DNA from: Trachelipus rathkii
Taxonomy: Eukaryota > Arthropoda > Malacostraca > Isopoda > Trachelipodidae
Reading direction: 5' to 3'
Assembly (NCBI GenBank): GCA_015478945.1
Contig: JABUQX010118589.1
Coordinates: forward strand, 1-23,141
Length of the DNA: 23,141 bases
Shown: positions 10,835 to 21,039 of the stretch, piece by piece
Numbering within the stretch: the stretch's first letter is position 1
Layout of the letters: each line of letters begins with the position of its first letter
Translations under genes and position numbers: made by a program
The notes under the pieces: model-generated
What the model was told of the DNA's origin: nothing
The model's input: the letters and a program-made list of their open reading frames with translations, nothing else
Database searches by the model: none

Positions 10835-11805
10835 TATTTTAAGCATTATTTATCTTAATAATCTTAGTTATAAATAATCAATTTTGTACCAAGCTTGATA
10901 AGGGTAGACGTTGTTATCTCACTCCGTAATCTTTGTTCGGTATTTTTTTTTTATAAAATGCTGTGTATTTTTGTTGTTCTGGTCATTTTGAGCATTAATA
11001 TACTTATTATGATTTATATATTTATATTAATTATGTGGATATTTTAGTATATATATATAATATATTATCACTTTTTTTTTTTTATTCTAGTTTTATTTGT
11101 TAATTATTATATATTTATTATACTATATTATCATATTTATTTTATTATATATTATACTATATTATTTTTATACGTATTTATTCTACTATATTATATTACG
11201 TATATATATCGTTTGACTTGTTATTTTGCTTCATATGTATTGGCCCTCCGCACATTCCATTCCCAAATCGCTTATGTTACCATTCTAATTCCTTCACTGA
11301 ATTCCTTTCTTTATCTACCTTTGTCTTTTGGAATGTGGTCTGAAGTTGTTTGTGCGCGTCAACGCAATTAATTTGCTCTACTTTTATTCAATTTATGTGA
11401 ACAAAATTTTTTCTCAGTTTCGATGTTGTCCAACTTTTTTTCTATTTCCAAGTCCTAATCTTATCATCAATTTTTGTGTGGATCAGAAAATTAAAATTTT
11501 ATTCTTTCCCACTTTTGGTTTTCTAGGTTCATAGTTTCCTGTTGCATAATTTTGCATTAAGGAAAATATATTTTCATTTAACAACACTTTTTATAGACAA
11601 ATTTTTGTAGTTAGCATGGGGGGGGGGGGGCAGATTATGACAAATTTTAGCTTTATTTACACGGAATTTTTCGAAATCTAGATTTCTCCACCCTTCCTTT
11701 CCGCCCCTATCCTTTCTTGTAATATCTACTGAAGTTAGTTCCGTTACTTGACGACATGAGTACATCTTTCGCAGAACCATTTCCTATTTTGCAAGCGAGC
11801 ATAAA
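10835..11805. other. Inverted-repeat spacer, second part: no gene recognised
   Basis: AT-rich, mostly unique sequence with a TA/ATA-rich part (11045-11210). The short frames at 11328-11534 (plus) and 11574-11780 (minus) have no recognisable motif. A run of 13 G lies at 11618-11630, which is striking in such AT-rich DNA. Confidence 0.45.
11618..11630 (+). repeat. G13 homopolymer
   Basis: Thirteen consecutive G bases. Long G runs are unstable and error-prone in sequencing, so the exact length is uncertain. Confidence 0.95.
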
Positions 11806-12470
11806 TTTGGCCTTCCATTAATTTAGTTCATTCAAACTCCCTCATTAACAACAATTTTTCCTTTCTCGATCTGAACATACCTTTTCATAATGCGCATCTT
11901 AACATATCCAAATATTGTAAACCTATATACCAATACATGATTTTTTCCAATCATCCCCTTAACATTAAAAGGTCTGTAATGTACAATCAAATCCAACGTG
12001 ATTTCGCATCTACAATTTACAATTTTCAATTTATTTTCACATTATTTCCATCACTTAGATTCCCAACTCCACTTAATTACTTTCTTTAAATTTCAAGCCT
12101 TTAATAAATTTTACAACCTAACCATGTAAAAAAACTGGTCTTTCCGATTGCATTGTAATGCAATTCACACACACACACTTAAAACCATAATACAAAAACT
12201 TTTCAACCATATTTTAATGTATAAATATCCTTGCACTCCACAAAACCTTCTAATTAACAATAATAGCACTAAATTAAAACCCCATGGAGGTATATACTCT
12301 ATACCCTGCAAATAATGCACTTCTACTTATTTTGGAGAAACTCTGAAATCCCTAAACACCAGAATTACCCAACATAAAAATGATATAAATTGACATAATA
12401 ACCAAAATGGAATCTATCAACACAATTAATAATAACCATATATTTGGGACAACTCCTTCTCATACCAACT
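11806..12470 (-). repeat. Right arm of the large inverted repeat
   Basis: Read on the minus strand this matches 9459-10155, with landmarks in the same order (see the left arm). A minus-strand frame at 11832-12029 gives a peptide with IVHYRPFNVKGMIGK and IEKGKIVVNEGV. The equivalent left-arm sequence is interrupted by stops, so if this was ever coding it is dead in at least one arm. No protein family was recognised. Confidence 0.85.
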
Positions 12471-12890
12471 CAGATCTGAAAACAGGCAATAGCATCCATC
12501 GTCAGAAAAATTACAATAACATTAATTAGGCTTCTATTCATTGAATTTCGTCACTAACAATTTTCTCAAAACAATTTTCACACCCAATCTGTAATTATAA
12601 CTTTGATACATATATATTTTCTTACCGTCCTTTCAAACGTAATTACTTACAGTGTATATTTTTGTCATTAGTAATATTACAACATAACCCTATTAATTTA
12701 TATTCTTCATCTTAGACTTAGATAACATTTTATTTACAACATTCAAAGTATTCTCATCTTTATGCAATTTTTATTTGTCTCATTCTCATTCTCATAAGCT
12801 ATTATTATAAGCTATTTATCTTATTTATTTATTTAGTTTTTGTATTTATTTTGTTTTAAATATTTGTATTTATATACTTGATGAGTAATG
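12471..12890. other. AT-rich unique sequence outside the right arm
   Basis: No gene or repeat was recognised. Its sequence does not mirror the ATT-rich DNA outside the left arm, so the inverted repeat ends at about 12470. Confidence 0.45.
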
Positions 12891-12894
12891 TCTA

Positions 12895-13018
12895 TATTAT
12901 ATATATAATATTTATAATCTATATAATATATAGTGTCTATACATACATTACAAGTCTACTTATATTATATGTATATGTTCTATTTGTTAATATATATATA
13001 TACTATATATAATATATA

Positions 13019-13061
<43 letters not shown>

Positions 13062-13096
13062 CGTGTGAGTTTGTGTGTGTACGTATGTATGTATGT
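12895..13096. repeat. (TA)n followed by TG/TATG microsatellite
   Basis: Imperfect then nearly perfect TA units (about 13013-13058) pass into GTGTGT and four TATG-like units (13080-13096). The 81-codon plus-strand frame here (12933-13178) is a by-product. Confidence 0.9.
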
Positions 13097-13201
13097 CTTT
13101 GTAATAATGTATTTGTTTCCTACTTTTTCCCCTGTCAACACCAATCCCCAAAATCCTTTACCTTTCTACTACCTCTGAATAACTCCAATTTTCTTTGATA
13201 A

Positions 13202-13250
13202 TGGCGTCTGAGGAGGATTATCGCCGTTAAGTGGCCGAAACGTTACGCCA
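13202..13250 (+). ncRNA. Hammerhead-ribozyme-like motif (Penelope-type)
   Basis: Seen: TGGCGT (13202-13207) is the reverse complement of ACGCCA (13245-13250) and would form stem I. Directly after the first arm is the conserved core CTGAGGA (CUGANGA, 13208-13214). GAAA is at 13237-13240, and a possible TT cleavage dinucleotide at 13243-13244 lies immediately before the second stem I arm. Stem II would start G-C, G-C (13215-13216 with 13235-13236) but is bulged. Known: hammerhead motifs with a minimal stem III occur in the terminal repeats of Penelope-like retroelements in many animals. Inferred: a decayed terminus of such an element. No reverse transcriptase or GIY-YIG remnant was found next to it. 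Confidence 0.5.
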
Positions 13251-13414
13251 GTCCTCCCCCCTCCAGCTTTTTTTCCCCTCTCTTTCTTTAATAATATTGT
13301 ATAACAGTTTTCATTTCTTTTTTCTTTTACCTTGAGATGATAAATGTGTTTTTAAATACTTAAATATATTTATATTGAGTGCATTGAAGGTGGTTAGTAC
13401 TCGTCGAAAATGAT

Positions 13415-13560
13415 GCTTTATATATCATAGTTATTATATACTTTTATATATATATATATAGTATATATATATTATATTTTATTATATATATATATTATAG
13501 TATGATGTATTCATACGTATATAATATTATAGTATCTAATATATATTATACGTAGTATTG
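13415..13560. repeat. TA-rich microsatellite, imperfect
   Basis: Clusters of TA units with interruptions, beginning just downstream of the third copy of the short TGCACTC motif (13360-13395). Confidence 0.8.
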
Positions 13561-13861
13561 GGGGCCACTCCGCCAACCTCATTTCTGGTATGAAGGAAAT
13601 AAGAGATTACTTAGTCTTATGTGGAGGATGACTAGCCGAAGGATTTATAAAATACGACAAACAACAAATACCGAAGAGCAGCAGTCAGTGTTTGCCTGTG
13701 CTTTGTTGTGTTTGTCTGTTTGTCTGTCAATGTTCTTTTTTTTATTACGTCGGCGGCGGCGTTGGCCGCAATACTCGTCTACATTAGTATAGAATTATTC
13801 TTACTATTATTTCGAAGGAAATTATGATAGAGTGATCATAAAAATTTCGAGGTGTGTTTGT
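13561..13861. other. Unique sequence, no gene recognised
   Basis: About 300 bp of more balanced composition, including a TTTGTCTG-rich piece (13708-13730) and a GTCGGCGGCGGCGTTGGCCG GC-rich patch (13749-13768). No coding or RNA feature was recognised. Confidence 0.4.
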
Positions 13862-13953
13862 GCTCCGACTTTCCGACTTTTTCCGTACTCTTATCAGCTC
13901 CGACAGCGACTTCCGACTGCCGCCTCCGACTCCGACTCTCGACTCCGACTTGT
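13862..13953. repeat. Degenerate TCCGAC hexamer repeat
   Basis: Roughly a dozen units related to TCCGAC/CTCCGACT occur in about 90 bp (CTCCGACTTTCCGACT, CCTCCGACTCCGACTCTCG), and CCGAC pieces recur at 14050. The repeat keeps frames open on both strands (13784-14074 minus, Ser/Glu/Arg/Lys-rich; 13832-14107 plus), but neither shows a domain. I treat both as consequences of the repeat. Confidence 0.75.
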
Positions 13954-14121
13954 CTGCATTTATCGGCTTTTCGAATTTCTTTTGATTTTTCCTGACTTTT
14001 CTCTGTTTCTTTTTTTGTTTTTTTCTCTCGACTTCGTTACTCCGGCTGCCGACTTTTATCCCGCTCCGGTTCATGGTTCGGGTTCTTGGTTCAGAGCCTC
14101 CGGTTAGGTTTGATCTGTCTG

Positions 14122-14305
14122 TATTATTATTATTATTATTATATTATTACTTATTATATTATTTTTCTTCTATATTATTATTATTATAATTTCTATTGAT
14201 TATTATTATTATTATATTATAATTTTTATTATTATTATTATTATTATTTATTTATTTATTATTATTCTATTATTATTATTATTATATTATTATTATTATT
14301 ATTGA
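14122..14305. repeat. Imperfect (ATT)n tract
   Basis: ATT units with slips over about 180 bp, ending just before unique sequence that leads into the GC-richer tandem repeat. Confidence 0.88.
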
Positions 14306-14448
14306 TTTGTATTTTTACTGATTGGGAAGTGCCATCGCATACAGTTCTCTAAGTCCATATACATCTACAAGGGTTAGGGTTATCGTATATGGTTAAAGAG
14401 GGGGGTGTTAGATGGGGATGTACCTAGTCATATCAGAAGTCGTCCCCC

Positions 14449-14474
14449 GTGGGTCCCCCCGCAGGGGGACCCAC
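14449..14474 (+). other. Perfect hairpin, 11-bp stem
   Basis: GTGGGTCCCCC and GGGGGACCCAC flank a 4-base CGCA loop. The equivalent site in the next unit (14917-14939) has a 10-bp stem and a GAA loop, so the dyad is conserved while its length and loop vary. Confidence 0.9.
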
Positions 14475-14705
14475 CCCAACTTAAAAATGAAGTGTATCGT
14501 ATTGACTGAAAAATTTGGTGAGAGATGCAGAGTTGAGTTTCTAGAAAGTTTGGTATGGGAATTGAGAAGTTGGTCTCGGCACACAGTGCTGGAAGCTCAC
14601 TGGTGCGAGTTAATAAACATTCGTATACCAACAATGTTGGTGTGTTTATATATGTTATCGAGTCGTAGATTTCGAATATGAATGTTATAAGACGTATAGG
14701 GTTGT

Positions 14706-14728
14706 TGGATCCCCCAGCAAGGGATCCA
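14706..14728 (+). other. Hairpin, 8-bp stem
   Basis: TGGATCCC and GGGATCCA are perfect reverse complements around a 7-base loop. The matching place in the second unit keeps only the right half (GGGATCCACC). Confidence 0.8.
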
Positions 14729-14916
14729 CCAAACAATTCAATATATGTAGAAAGCTGAGAACTTGATATACAACTTTTTTAGGTTTGTTTTTATTCAAAA
14801 AATGTAAAATGACCGATTTGACCAAATTCGGGGACCGCCCCCCAAATCTGTGAATTGGTTAAATTTGGAGGGGTGTTAGATGGGGATGTAACTTCGTCGT
14901 AACGAGGTTACGTCCC

Positions 14917-14939
14917 GTGGGTCCCCGAAGGGGACCCAC
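14917..14939 (+). other. Perfect hairpin, 10-bp stem
   Basis: GTGGGTCCCC and GGGGACCCAC flank a GAA loop. A second imperfect hairpin (GTAACTTCGT with ACGAGGTTAC, one mismatch) lies immediately upstream at 14888-14911. Confidence 0.9.
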
Positions 14940-15034
14940 CCCCTTTAAAATAATTCGAAGTGTTCGCTGAAATTTGGGTGACAGGATTCAGAGTTTGAAT
15001 TTCTAGAAAGATTTGGTATGTGACTCTGATGAGT

Positions 15035-15060
15035 TGGCTCCGGCACCGGTGGCGGAGCCA
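15035..15060 (+). other. Hairpin with 8-bp stem and palindromic loop
   Basis: TGGCTCCG and CGGAGCCA pair perfectly, and the 10-base loop contains CACCGGTG, itself a palindrome. The other repeat unit lacks this stem (it has GGTCTCGGCAC... instead), so the hairpin is specific to unit 2. Confidence 0.8.
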
Positions 15061-15225
15061 CTGTGTAATCGGAGGTTTTTTAATTAAAACATTTCCCGTA
15101 TAAAACACCAAAGAAAAATTGGTTGGTGGTCCTATAAATATTGGGTTATCGGGTCGTAGAGTTCGAATATGATGGTAATAAGACCGTATAGGTGTCTAGG
15201 ACACCCAGAAGGGATCCACCCCAAA

Positions 15226-15840
15226 CATTAAATTTGATGTAGAAAGCTGAAACTTGATATACACATCTTTTAGGATTGTATCTTTAGGTGAATACGGGGT
15301 AATGACCGATTTTACCAAACTTTGTGGGACCATCCCCAAAATTTTGGATATTGACCTAGAACGATGAACTCGGTATACAACCTTCTGGGGATGTATTTTA
15401 GATGACCCCGGGTGTAAAATGACTGTGGGTGCACCAGACGGGGGATCTCACCCCAAAATCTGAAATATTGAATAGAAAACGGACTTGAAATACCGAGGAT
15501 GTATCTTAGATGTATACGGGGTAAAATGACCGATTTGACAAATTCGGGGACCGGCCCCCCAATCTGAAATATTGACCCTAGTAACGATAGAAACTCGGTA
15601 TAGCCTACCATTACGGTACTCACAATCATATATGGGTTATATAGCCGTACACAAGCGGTGATTGGCCTTCAAACCTGAAATATTGACTAGAACGATGAAA
15701 TTCGGTTATATACCTTGCATATAAGGTACCCATATCGTAATGGGTTTAAATCTCGGTTCATCCAAAGGGTGAGGGTCACCGAGCCCACAAAAACGAAAAT
15801 ATTGCGTAGAACAATGAAACTTGGTTACATCTTTCTTATG
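15226..15840 (+). repeat. About 105-119 bp degenerate tandem monomers
   Basis: A block resembling TGAAATATTGACTAGAACG followed by ATGAAACTCGGTATA recurs starting at about 15231, 15345, 15461, 15565, 15676 and 15795, giving spacings of about 114, 116, 104, 111 and 119. Between blocks lie GGGGATGTATCTTAGATG, GGGGTAAAATGACCGATTT and a C/G-rich dyad such as GGGGACCGGCCCCCC. The ends of the 470-490 bp units contain the same monomer, so the two layers are one family. The minus-strand 105-codon frame (15312-15629) is a product of the repeat. Confidence 0.8.
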
Positions 15841-15856
15841 ATGTTTCGATACAGAT

Positions 15857-15965
15857 ATATATATATATAAAATTATAAAATTTTTAAAAATTTAAAAAAA
15901 TTTTTAAAAAATTTTTTTTTAAAAATTAAAATTTTTTAAAATTTAAAAAATTAAAAAACAAACAA
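15857..15965. repeat. A/T homopolymer blocks
   Basis: Alternating AAAA and TTTT runs (AAAATTTTTAAAAATTT pattern), nearly free of G and C. It sits between the GC-richer tandem repeat and the satellite region. A short CTTGGAG/CTCTGGA direct repeat follows at 16036-16073. Confidence 0.85.
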
Positions 15966-16261
15966 AATTAACATTTTTTATCTTTTTAAGTTTATAACTT
16001 AAAAAATTCACGTTTTTTTATATCAAACCACCTCTAGAGCCTTGGAGCCTTGGAGCTCTGGAACTCTTGAGCTCTCCCTCCTCCTAACCACTCCCCACCC
16101 ACGTTTCCTCCCATCTATGATCTAGTGATTCATATCATATTCTGGTATAACATACACAAAACTTTTATTCTTTATTGTTTATATTGCTTTAACACTTTTG
16201 TTTTACTAAATTTTTACGCTTTTTCATATTTATAAACTAAAGAAATTTGGGTTTTTACATA

Positions 16262-17580
16262 CCTAAAGCCGTAAATCAGTAAAATCAAGACCACCCACCC
16301 CTCCCGCATCCCTACCAAATTCCTGGAATTATACATTAGCTAGTAATTATTTAACAAAAATTATATCATAACATTGGTTAATTATCAGCCTGACCAATGA
16401 AATATATGCTAACGTAACAAGATTTTATTTACAACAATAAAGTAACTAACATTGAGTGCGGAACGTAACCTACTTACACTTTTTTACACATATCACTGAT
16501 ATTTTTACATTAACATATAATCATAACCTTGTCTAAATATCATACATGATCATTTTGAATATGTGCCTCGTAACAAAGTTTTCAATCATAAAGCAAGACA
16601 TAGCATCAACCTGAAGCTGCGAATATAACGTCAATTCATCAAACTAACACATCTACATAATAAACAGTTTAACATGTAACAAGCTTTCATACTTAACACA
16701 AAAGTAAGTAACTAACATTGAGCGCAGAACGTAACCTACCTTACCTTTTTATAACATATCAACTGATGTTTACATTAACATATGTAACATTCTAACAAAA
16801 TTATTCACAACCCTTGTGTAAGTATCGCTTACTGATCAATGAATTAATGCTAACGTTACAACGTTTTCACATCAATAAAGCAACATAGGATCAGATGAAC
16901 TACGAATATAATGTAAACTCACAATCCTAATCATACCTTACGTATGAATAAGCAGTCAACATTCAGAAGTTCAATACTTTAACAACTTGTAACTAACATC
17001 GCATACAGAAAAACGGTAACTTATTCACACTTTTTTTTCCAAAATATCTCTAACATCATTATTAATTTTTTTTGCACCAGAACAATCAGTAACAATTTAA
17101 CAAATTATCACATTCTTTGTGTAAATTATCAATACTGCCACGAAATACGCTAGCAGCAAAGATTCCTTTATAATAATGGTAAGATATCATCAACTGATGT
17201 ACAATATAAATGTATAACCAAATCGAACATACCCATGCGAATAATCACTAAAATTAACAAAGTCCCACACTTACAACAGTAAAGTTAACTTACCGATGCA
17301 TACAAAACGTAACGCTATTCATACGTTCTATCAAAGCATATCCTAACATATCCATTACTATTTTCGTAATTTACAACTGTATATTTTGCATTACGTACCC
17401 TAATTATAACCTACTGATAACGATATTCCAACGTAACAAAGTTTTTGTCTGAATTAAATGAGCATATCACCAGTTAGATCAAGAATATACATACAGAAAC
17501 CTAACATAACCTAAAAAAAACGAATAAACAGCTAACATTAACAAAGTGCACTTAACCACAGTGAAGTAAGTAGCAAAACA
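16262..17580 (+). repeat. Diverged satellite-like tandem repeat, period about 266-295 bp
   Basis: The box AGTAACTAACATTGAG, followed by an AACGTAAC block, recurs in diverging forms at about 16441, 16707, 16988, 17283 and 17565, giving spacings of 266, 281, 295 and 282. A second box (GTTTTCACATCAATAAAGC) recurs at 16577 and 16862, also about 285 apart, and a third (GAACTACGAATATAATGTA) follows it. Long frames are absent. The spacing lies within the range of many animal satellite monomers, but identity between copies is low. Confidence 0.72.
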
Positions 17581-17830
17581 TTAGAAGTTGCCTTTCACGT
17601 TTTTTTTCTTTTTGTTTTAAAACTTTTATTTTTATCACAAGTATTCTTTAAAAAAACTTTTTGTTTGAAAAAAATTTTAGCTATTTATAAATTTAATTTC
17701 TTTAAACATTTTAGTCTTGTTTTTTTGTTTTTTAAAACATTTTACTTTTTAATTTTAACTTTATTTCTTTTAACCTTTATGTTTTACTGAAATTTTTATT
17801 CTTTTATGTTATAAACGTAAATGTGTTTAA
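17581..17830. repeat. T-rich block between satellite copies
   Basis: Runs of T with short A tracts (CTTTTTGTTTTAAAACTTTT, TTTAAACATTTTAG). A similar block occurs at 18190-18420. The block plus its downstream C-rich piece (17845-17900) resembles 16160-16310, about 1.58 kb upstream, which suggests a higher-order unit. Confidence 0.6.
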
Positions 17831-18840
17831 CATACTCTCCTCTAAAGGTAAATACACTGATCAGTAAATTCAAACACCTAACTATGCCCCCCTACCCGTC
17901 CAACACGATCTATTGGGGTATTGATTATGTGATCTGTTGACCTCCAGTCATATTTGAGTATCTTTGGTACATGCATAACAATCTGTTCTTCTTTTATACT
18001 AACCTCGAATGATATCGACATAACAACGTTTTCACATCAATAGAGACATAAATACAACCTGATGTAAGATATATGTTCAATCAACAACCCCTAACACTTA
18101 CCTTAACATCGGTTGAATAAACACTACTTCACCAAGTTCAATACTTTAACAAAATAAAGTAAGTTAATTAATAATAACTTGACACATTTTACATTCTTTT
18201 TTCTTTTTTGTTTTTTAAAAACTTTTATTGATTTTAACTTTATTTCTTTCAAACTTCTTTTGTCTTTAAATAAAAATTAGTATTTTAATTTTTTCTTAAA
18301 ACTTTTTAGTTTTCGTTTTTTTTTTTAAAAAAAACTTTTAATTTTTCATTTATTTCTTTAAATTTTTGTTTTATAACTAAAAAATTTTATTCTTTTTTGA
18401 TGTTTATACGTAAATTTTATATTTACATACTAAATTCGTAATGACAGTATACAACGTTTTCAGCATCAAATACAGGCTAAATAACATAGCTGATGCAAGA
18501 AATAATAATGTATAACAAAATGCTTAAAATATAAGCAAAGGAAAGTAACTGCGTTAGCTTTAACGCCGTGCCATATTCACACTTTTTTTCAAAAAAAGAT
18601 CTTCGTAAATATCACTTCTTTTATTTTACATTAAATAGTAAACATTTAACAAAATTTATAGCAATATTTCAGATAGAAAATATGCTGACTCCACAAAGTT
18701 TTTTCACATCAATAAAGCTAACATATCTAATCCTCCTGGACTAGGAATATAACGCACAATGACAAAACCTAAAACATACACCTGTCTTATGATCGATTAA
18801 AATTGACTATCATTACAAAGTTTATTTTAAACACTAAGTA
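17831..18840 (+). repeat. Satellite-family copies with a second T-rich block
   Basis: The GTTTTCACATCAATA box recurs at about 18027 (CGTTTTCACATCAATAGAG) and 18697 (TTTTTTCACATCAATAAAGC), and in a poorer form near 18459. A T-rich block occupies 18190-18420. Copies are more diverged and spacing is less regular than at 16262-17580. Confidence 0.6.
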
Positions 18841-19130
18841 CTATGCATACGAACGAACGGACGTACGGAGGGCTGATGTGGTTCTGTTTCCACTAGTGTT
18901 TATCAATACAAGTCGAGAGAATTGTTCAAACTTCCTCTCTCACTTTTCGAAAACATTACGAAACGCTATATGATTTGTTTGGGTTCGTTTTCGCACAATC
19001 AGCGCGGGTCCAATACTTTATGATTCTTGTTCTGGTTTGTTTCGAAACATTAAGCTATACATCTGATTCTTGTTTGACAAAGGGTCAAAATTAAAAATTT
19101 ATTAAAAATTTTATGTTTTTGCTATGTTTT
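18841..19130. other. Unique island with a local duplication
   Basis: More complex sequence begins with GAACGAACGGACGTACGGAGG. A segment starting TTTCGAAA-ACATTA with a nearby GCTATA and TGTTTG occurs at about 18945 and again at about 19040, suggesting a roughly 95-bp local duplication. No gene recognised. Confidence 0.4.
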
Positions 19131-19600
19131 ATGTCAAGGTTTTATCAAAGATCAGCAAATATATGTGAGTAAAAAAGTTTTCACAGTAATAGAGCTTACT
19201 AGATCTATTGAAACTATGACTATACACAAACGAGAACTTAGCTCCATTTAGACAGGATAATGTTTAACGTTACAATGTTTCAAATTCACACTTAACACCA
19301 GTACAGTAACTAAGGATAAATCTGCCAAAAACGTAACTTATTCACATTTGGTCAAGCATGTCTAACATAACATGTTAATTTTACAATTACATGGGTGATA
19401 TGTAAAATTTACCATAAGTGTGTGATTATCAACAGACAAATGAGTAAATCTCTAACGTAACAAGTTTTCAACATTAGATCAAGCTAACAAGCACAACTGA
19501 ACTAAGAATATAATGTACCAAAAGGAACAGACTACATCTTTAAGCCAAGATAACTGCTCACACTCGCTTAAAAAGATTCGTCACAACTCACAACACAGCA
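19131..19600 (+). repeat. Further satellite-family copies
   Basis: Boxes such as AACGTAACTTATTCACATTTGG (about 19329), AGTTTTCAACATTAGATCAAGC (about 19462) and GAACTAAGAATATAATGTA (about 19499) match the family at 16262-17580. Monomer borders could not be set by eye. Confidence 0.55.
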
Positions 19601-20880
19601 TAATTACTATTGGGTAAAGACAAACAAGTAAAGTTTTTTTTTCTCTTTAAAGCTTTCGTCTGAACACTAACAGGACAAAGGCCAAATTATGCAATTACGA
19701 ATAACAACGCAGCCAAACTTACAAAACAAAGCGTCATAAGGGGGTCAGTAAAACATGTTTTCAAGTGACAATGATGAAATTCAATAAAGAGATATTACTC
19801 TTCTTTTCATATACTTTTTTGTTTTAGACATATTCTGATTTTTTTCAGGTTAAATTATTTTTTTGTTTTTAAATTGACAAGTTAAATATGGTTTTACGGA
19901 AGTTCAACCCAACTTCTCATTCTGGTTATTTTAGGGCAGTTTGCTCTAAACATTTTTTTTTGCATTTTCGGTTCAACAACTCACTCGCGTCCGCCAGCGA
20001 GAAGTAAACGTATTCTGGCTGATTAGTTATTAAGGGGGTTGATTTCTGTCATACTGCATTAACGGAGGACTGCCCCAAATGCGCCATCGTTTCACCAAGA
20101 CTGTAAATTGTAGATTAACATGGCTATATGCGATTTATACGTCTTCGGCAGTATATGACATAGATTAATAAGCATGAGACTTAGTCGTTTTTTTTTTTTC
20201 CGTTAAACAAAACAAAGCTGTTATATTTGCAGGAGTCTATACAGTGAAAACTATACATTGTACGCTGAATTGTGACCATGCCGTAGATCATATAGTTGTT
20301 TTTTCCAAAGAATAGTTGCGATTATACATTCAATACTTTTCTAATAAACTGATATCTAGAATGCAGTGAAAGCACAATTTAATTCTAATTATCTAGGTTA
20401 ACCGTTGCAAATGCTGTCCCTCTCCATCGATTTCATCAATGAGCAATGAATGTCAACAGTGTACCATACTTCGGTCTCTTATTTCAAGTTCGAGGCTGTT
20501 CGATAATAATTTGAAGCATTCTTCAATCTGATATGATTAAGGTATCATACTTTGCACTCCAATTGGATACCAGGTAATATAGTTGCTCTCTCAGCATATC
20601 CGTTAGGCCGCGCGGAAAAATGTAAAGTGCACATCGTTGGGTATTCAAAGACCTCAGTAAGAGGCGTCTGTAGAAGCAGACGAAGAGTCATGCATAAATC
20701 ATGAACACAGACACAGAGAACAACTGATCTATAAACCATACACACAAACTCCACACATAGAAATTCATATGTATGTACAACCCTTTATAGGTAATGGGAT
20801 TCTTTCTTTCAACTAATCAGAAGGAATAATCTAGAAAACGAGACAGTACGAATGTAACCACATATATTAAACAAGGGTAA
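19601..20880. other. Unique island, no gene recognised
   Basis: About 1.3 kb of mixed composition containing none of the satellite boxes. A minus-strand frame of 69 codons (20545-20754) includes TMCTLHFSARPNGYAERATI, which looks protein-like, but no family is recognised and no splice context supports it. A short perfect hairpin (CGTCTG/CAGACG, six-base loop) lies at about 20665-20682. Confidence 0.4.
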
Positions 20881-20892
20881 AGTTTCTCGAAG

Positions 20893-20957
20893 TTGTTGCG
20901 AGCTGTTGTGTTGGTTGTTGTTGCTGTGGCTGTTTGTTGTTGGTTGTTGTTGTTGTA
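20893..20957 (+). repeat. Imperfect (GTT)n low-complexity tract
   Basis: GTTGTT units with GCT, GGC and TGT interruptions over 65 bp. This is the only GT-rich trinucleotide tract in the window. Confidence 0.85.
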
Positions 20958-21039
20958 GAGGTAAGGTTTTTTCCTGTGTTATATTTTCTCAAACTTCTTC
21001 ATTTATTTTACACCATTGGGATTATTTCATACTGATTAT

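Larger units (their letters stand above)
14401..15240 (+). repeat. Two diverged units of a 470-490 bp hairpin-rich repeat
   Basis: Unit 1 starts at about 14401 and unit 2 at about 14869. Both open GGGTGTTAGATGGGGATGTA and pass in order through a GTGGGTCCCC hairpin, GTTTGAATTTCTAGAAAG (or a near match), ATCG(A/G)GTCGTAGA, TTCGAATATGA, ATAAGAC-GTATAGG, GGGATCCACC and GTAGAAAGCTGA-AACTTGATATAC. The offset is 468 bp at the left edge and 492 bp at the shared ATGACCGATTT motif. GC content is visibly higher than in the rest of the window. Reading frames inside (14412-14681 plus, 14428-14736 and 14908-15111 minus) are not conserved between the units. Confidence 0.82.

Noticed and set aside
15026..15060. 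CTGATGAG followed by a strong hairpin, as a second hammerhead ribozyme
   Set aside because: The required GAAA after stem II is absent (CTGTG follows), no closing stem I was found, and the other repeat unit lacks the core.
15312..15629. Minus-strand 105-codon frame as a repeat protein
   Set aside because: It lies within the 105-119 bp tandem monomers, whose lengths are not a constant multiple of three, so the frame is not kept from unit to unit.
14401..17580. CRISPR array, because of regularly spaced repeats
   Set aside because: Repeat units are long (105-490 bp) and diverged, with no short identical repeats or uniform spacers, and the DNA is eukaryotic in character.
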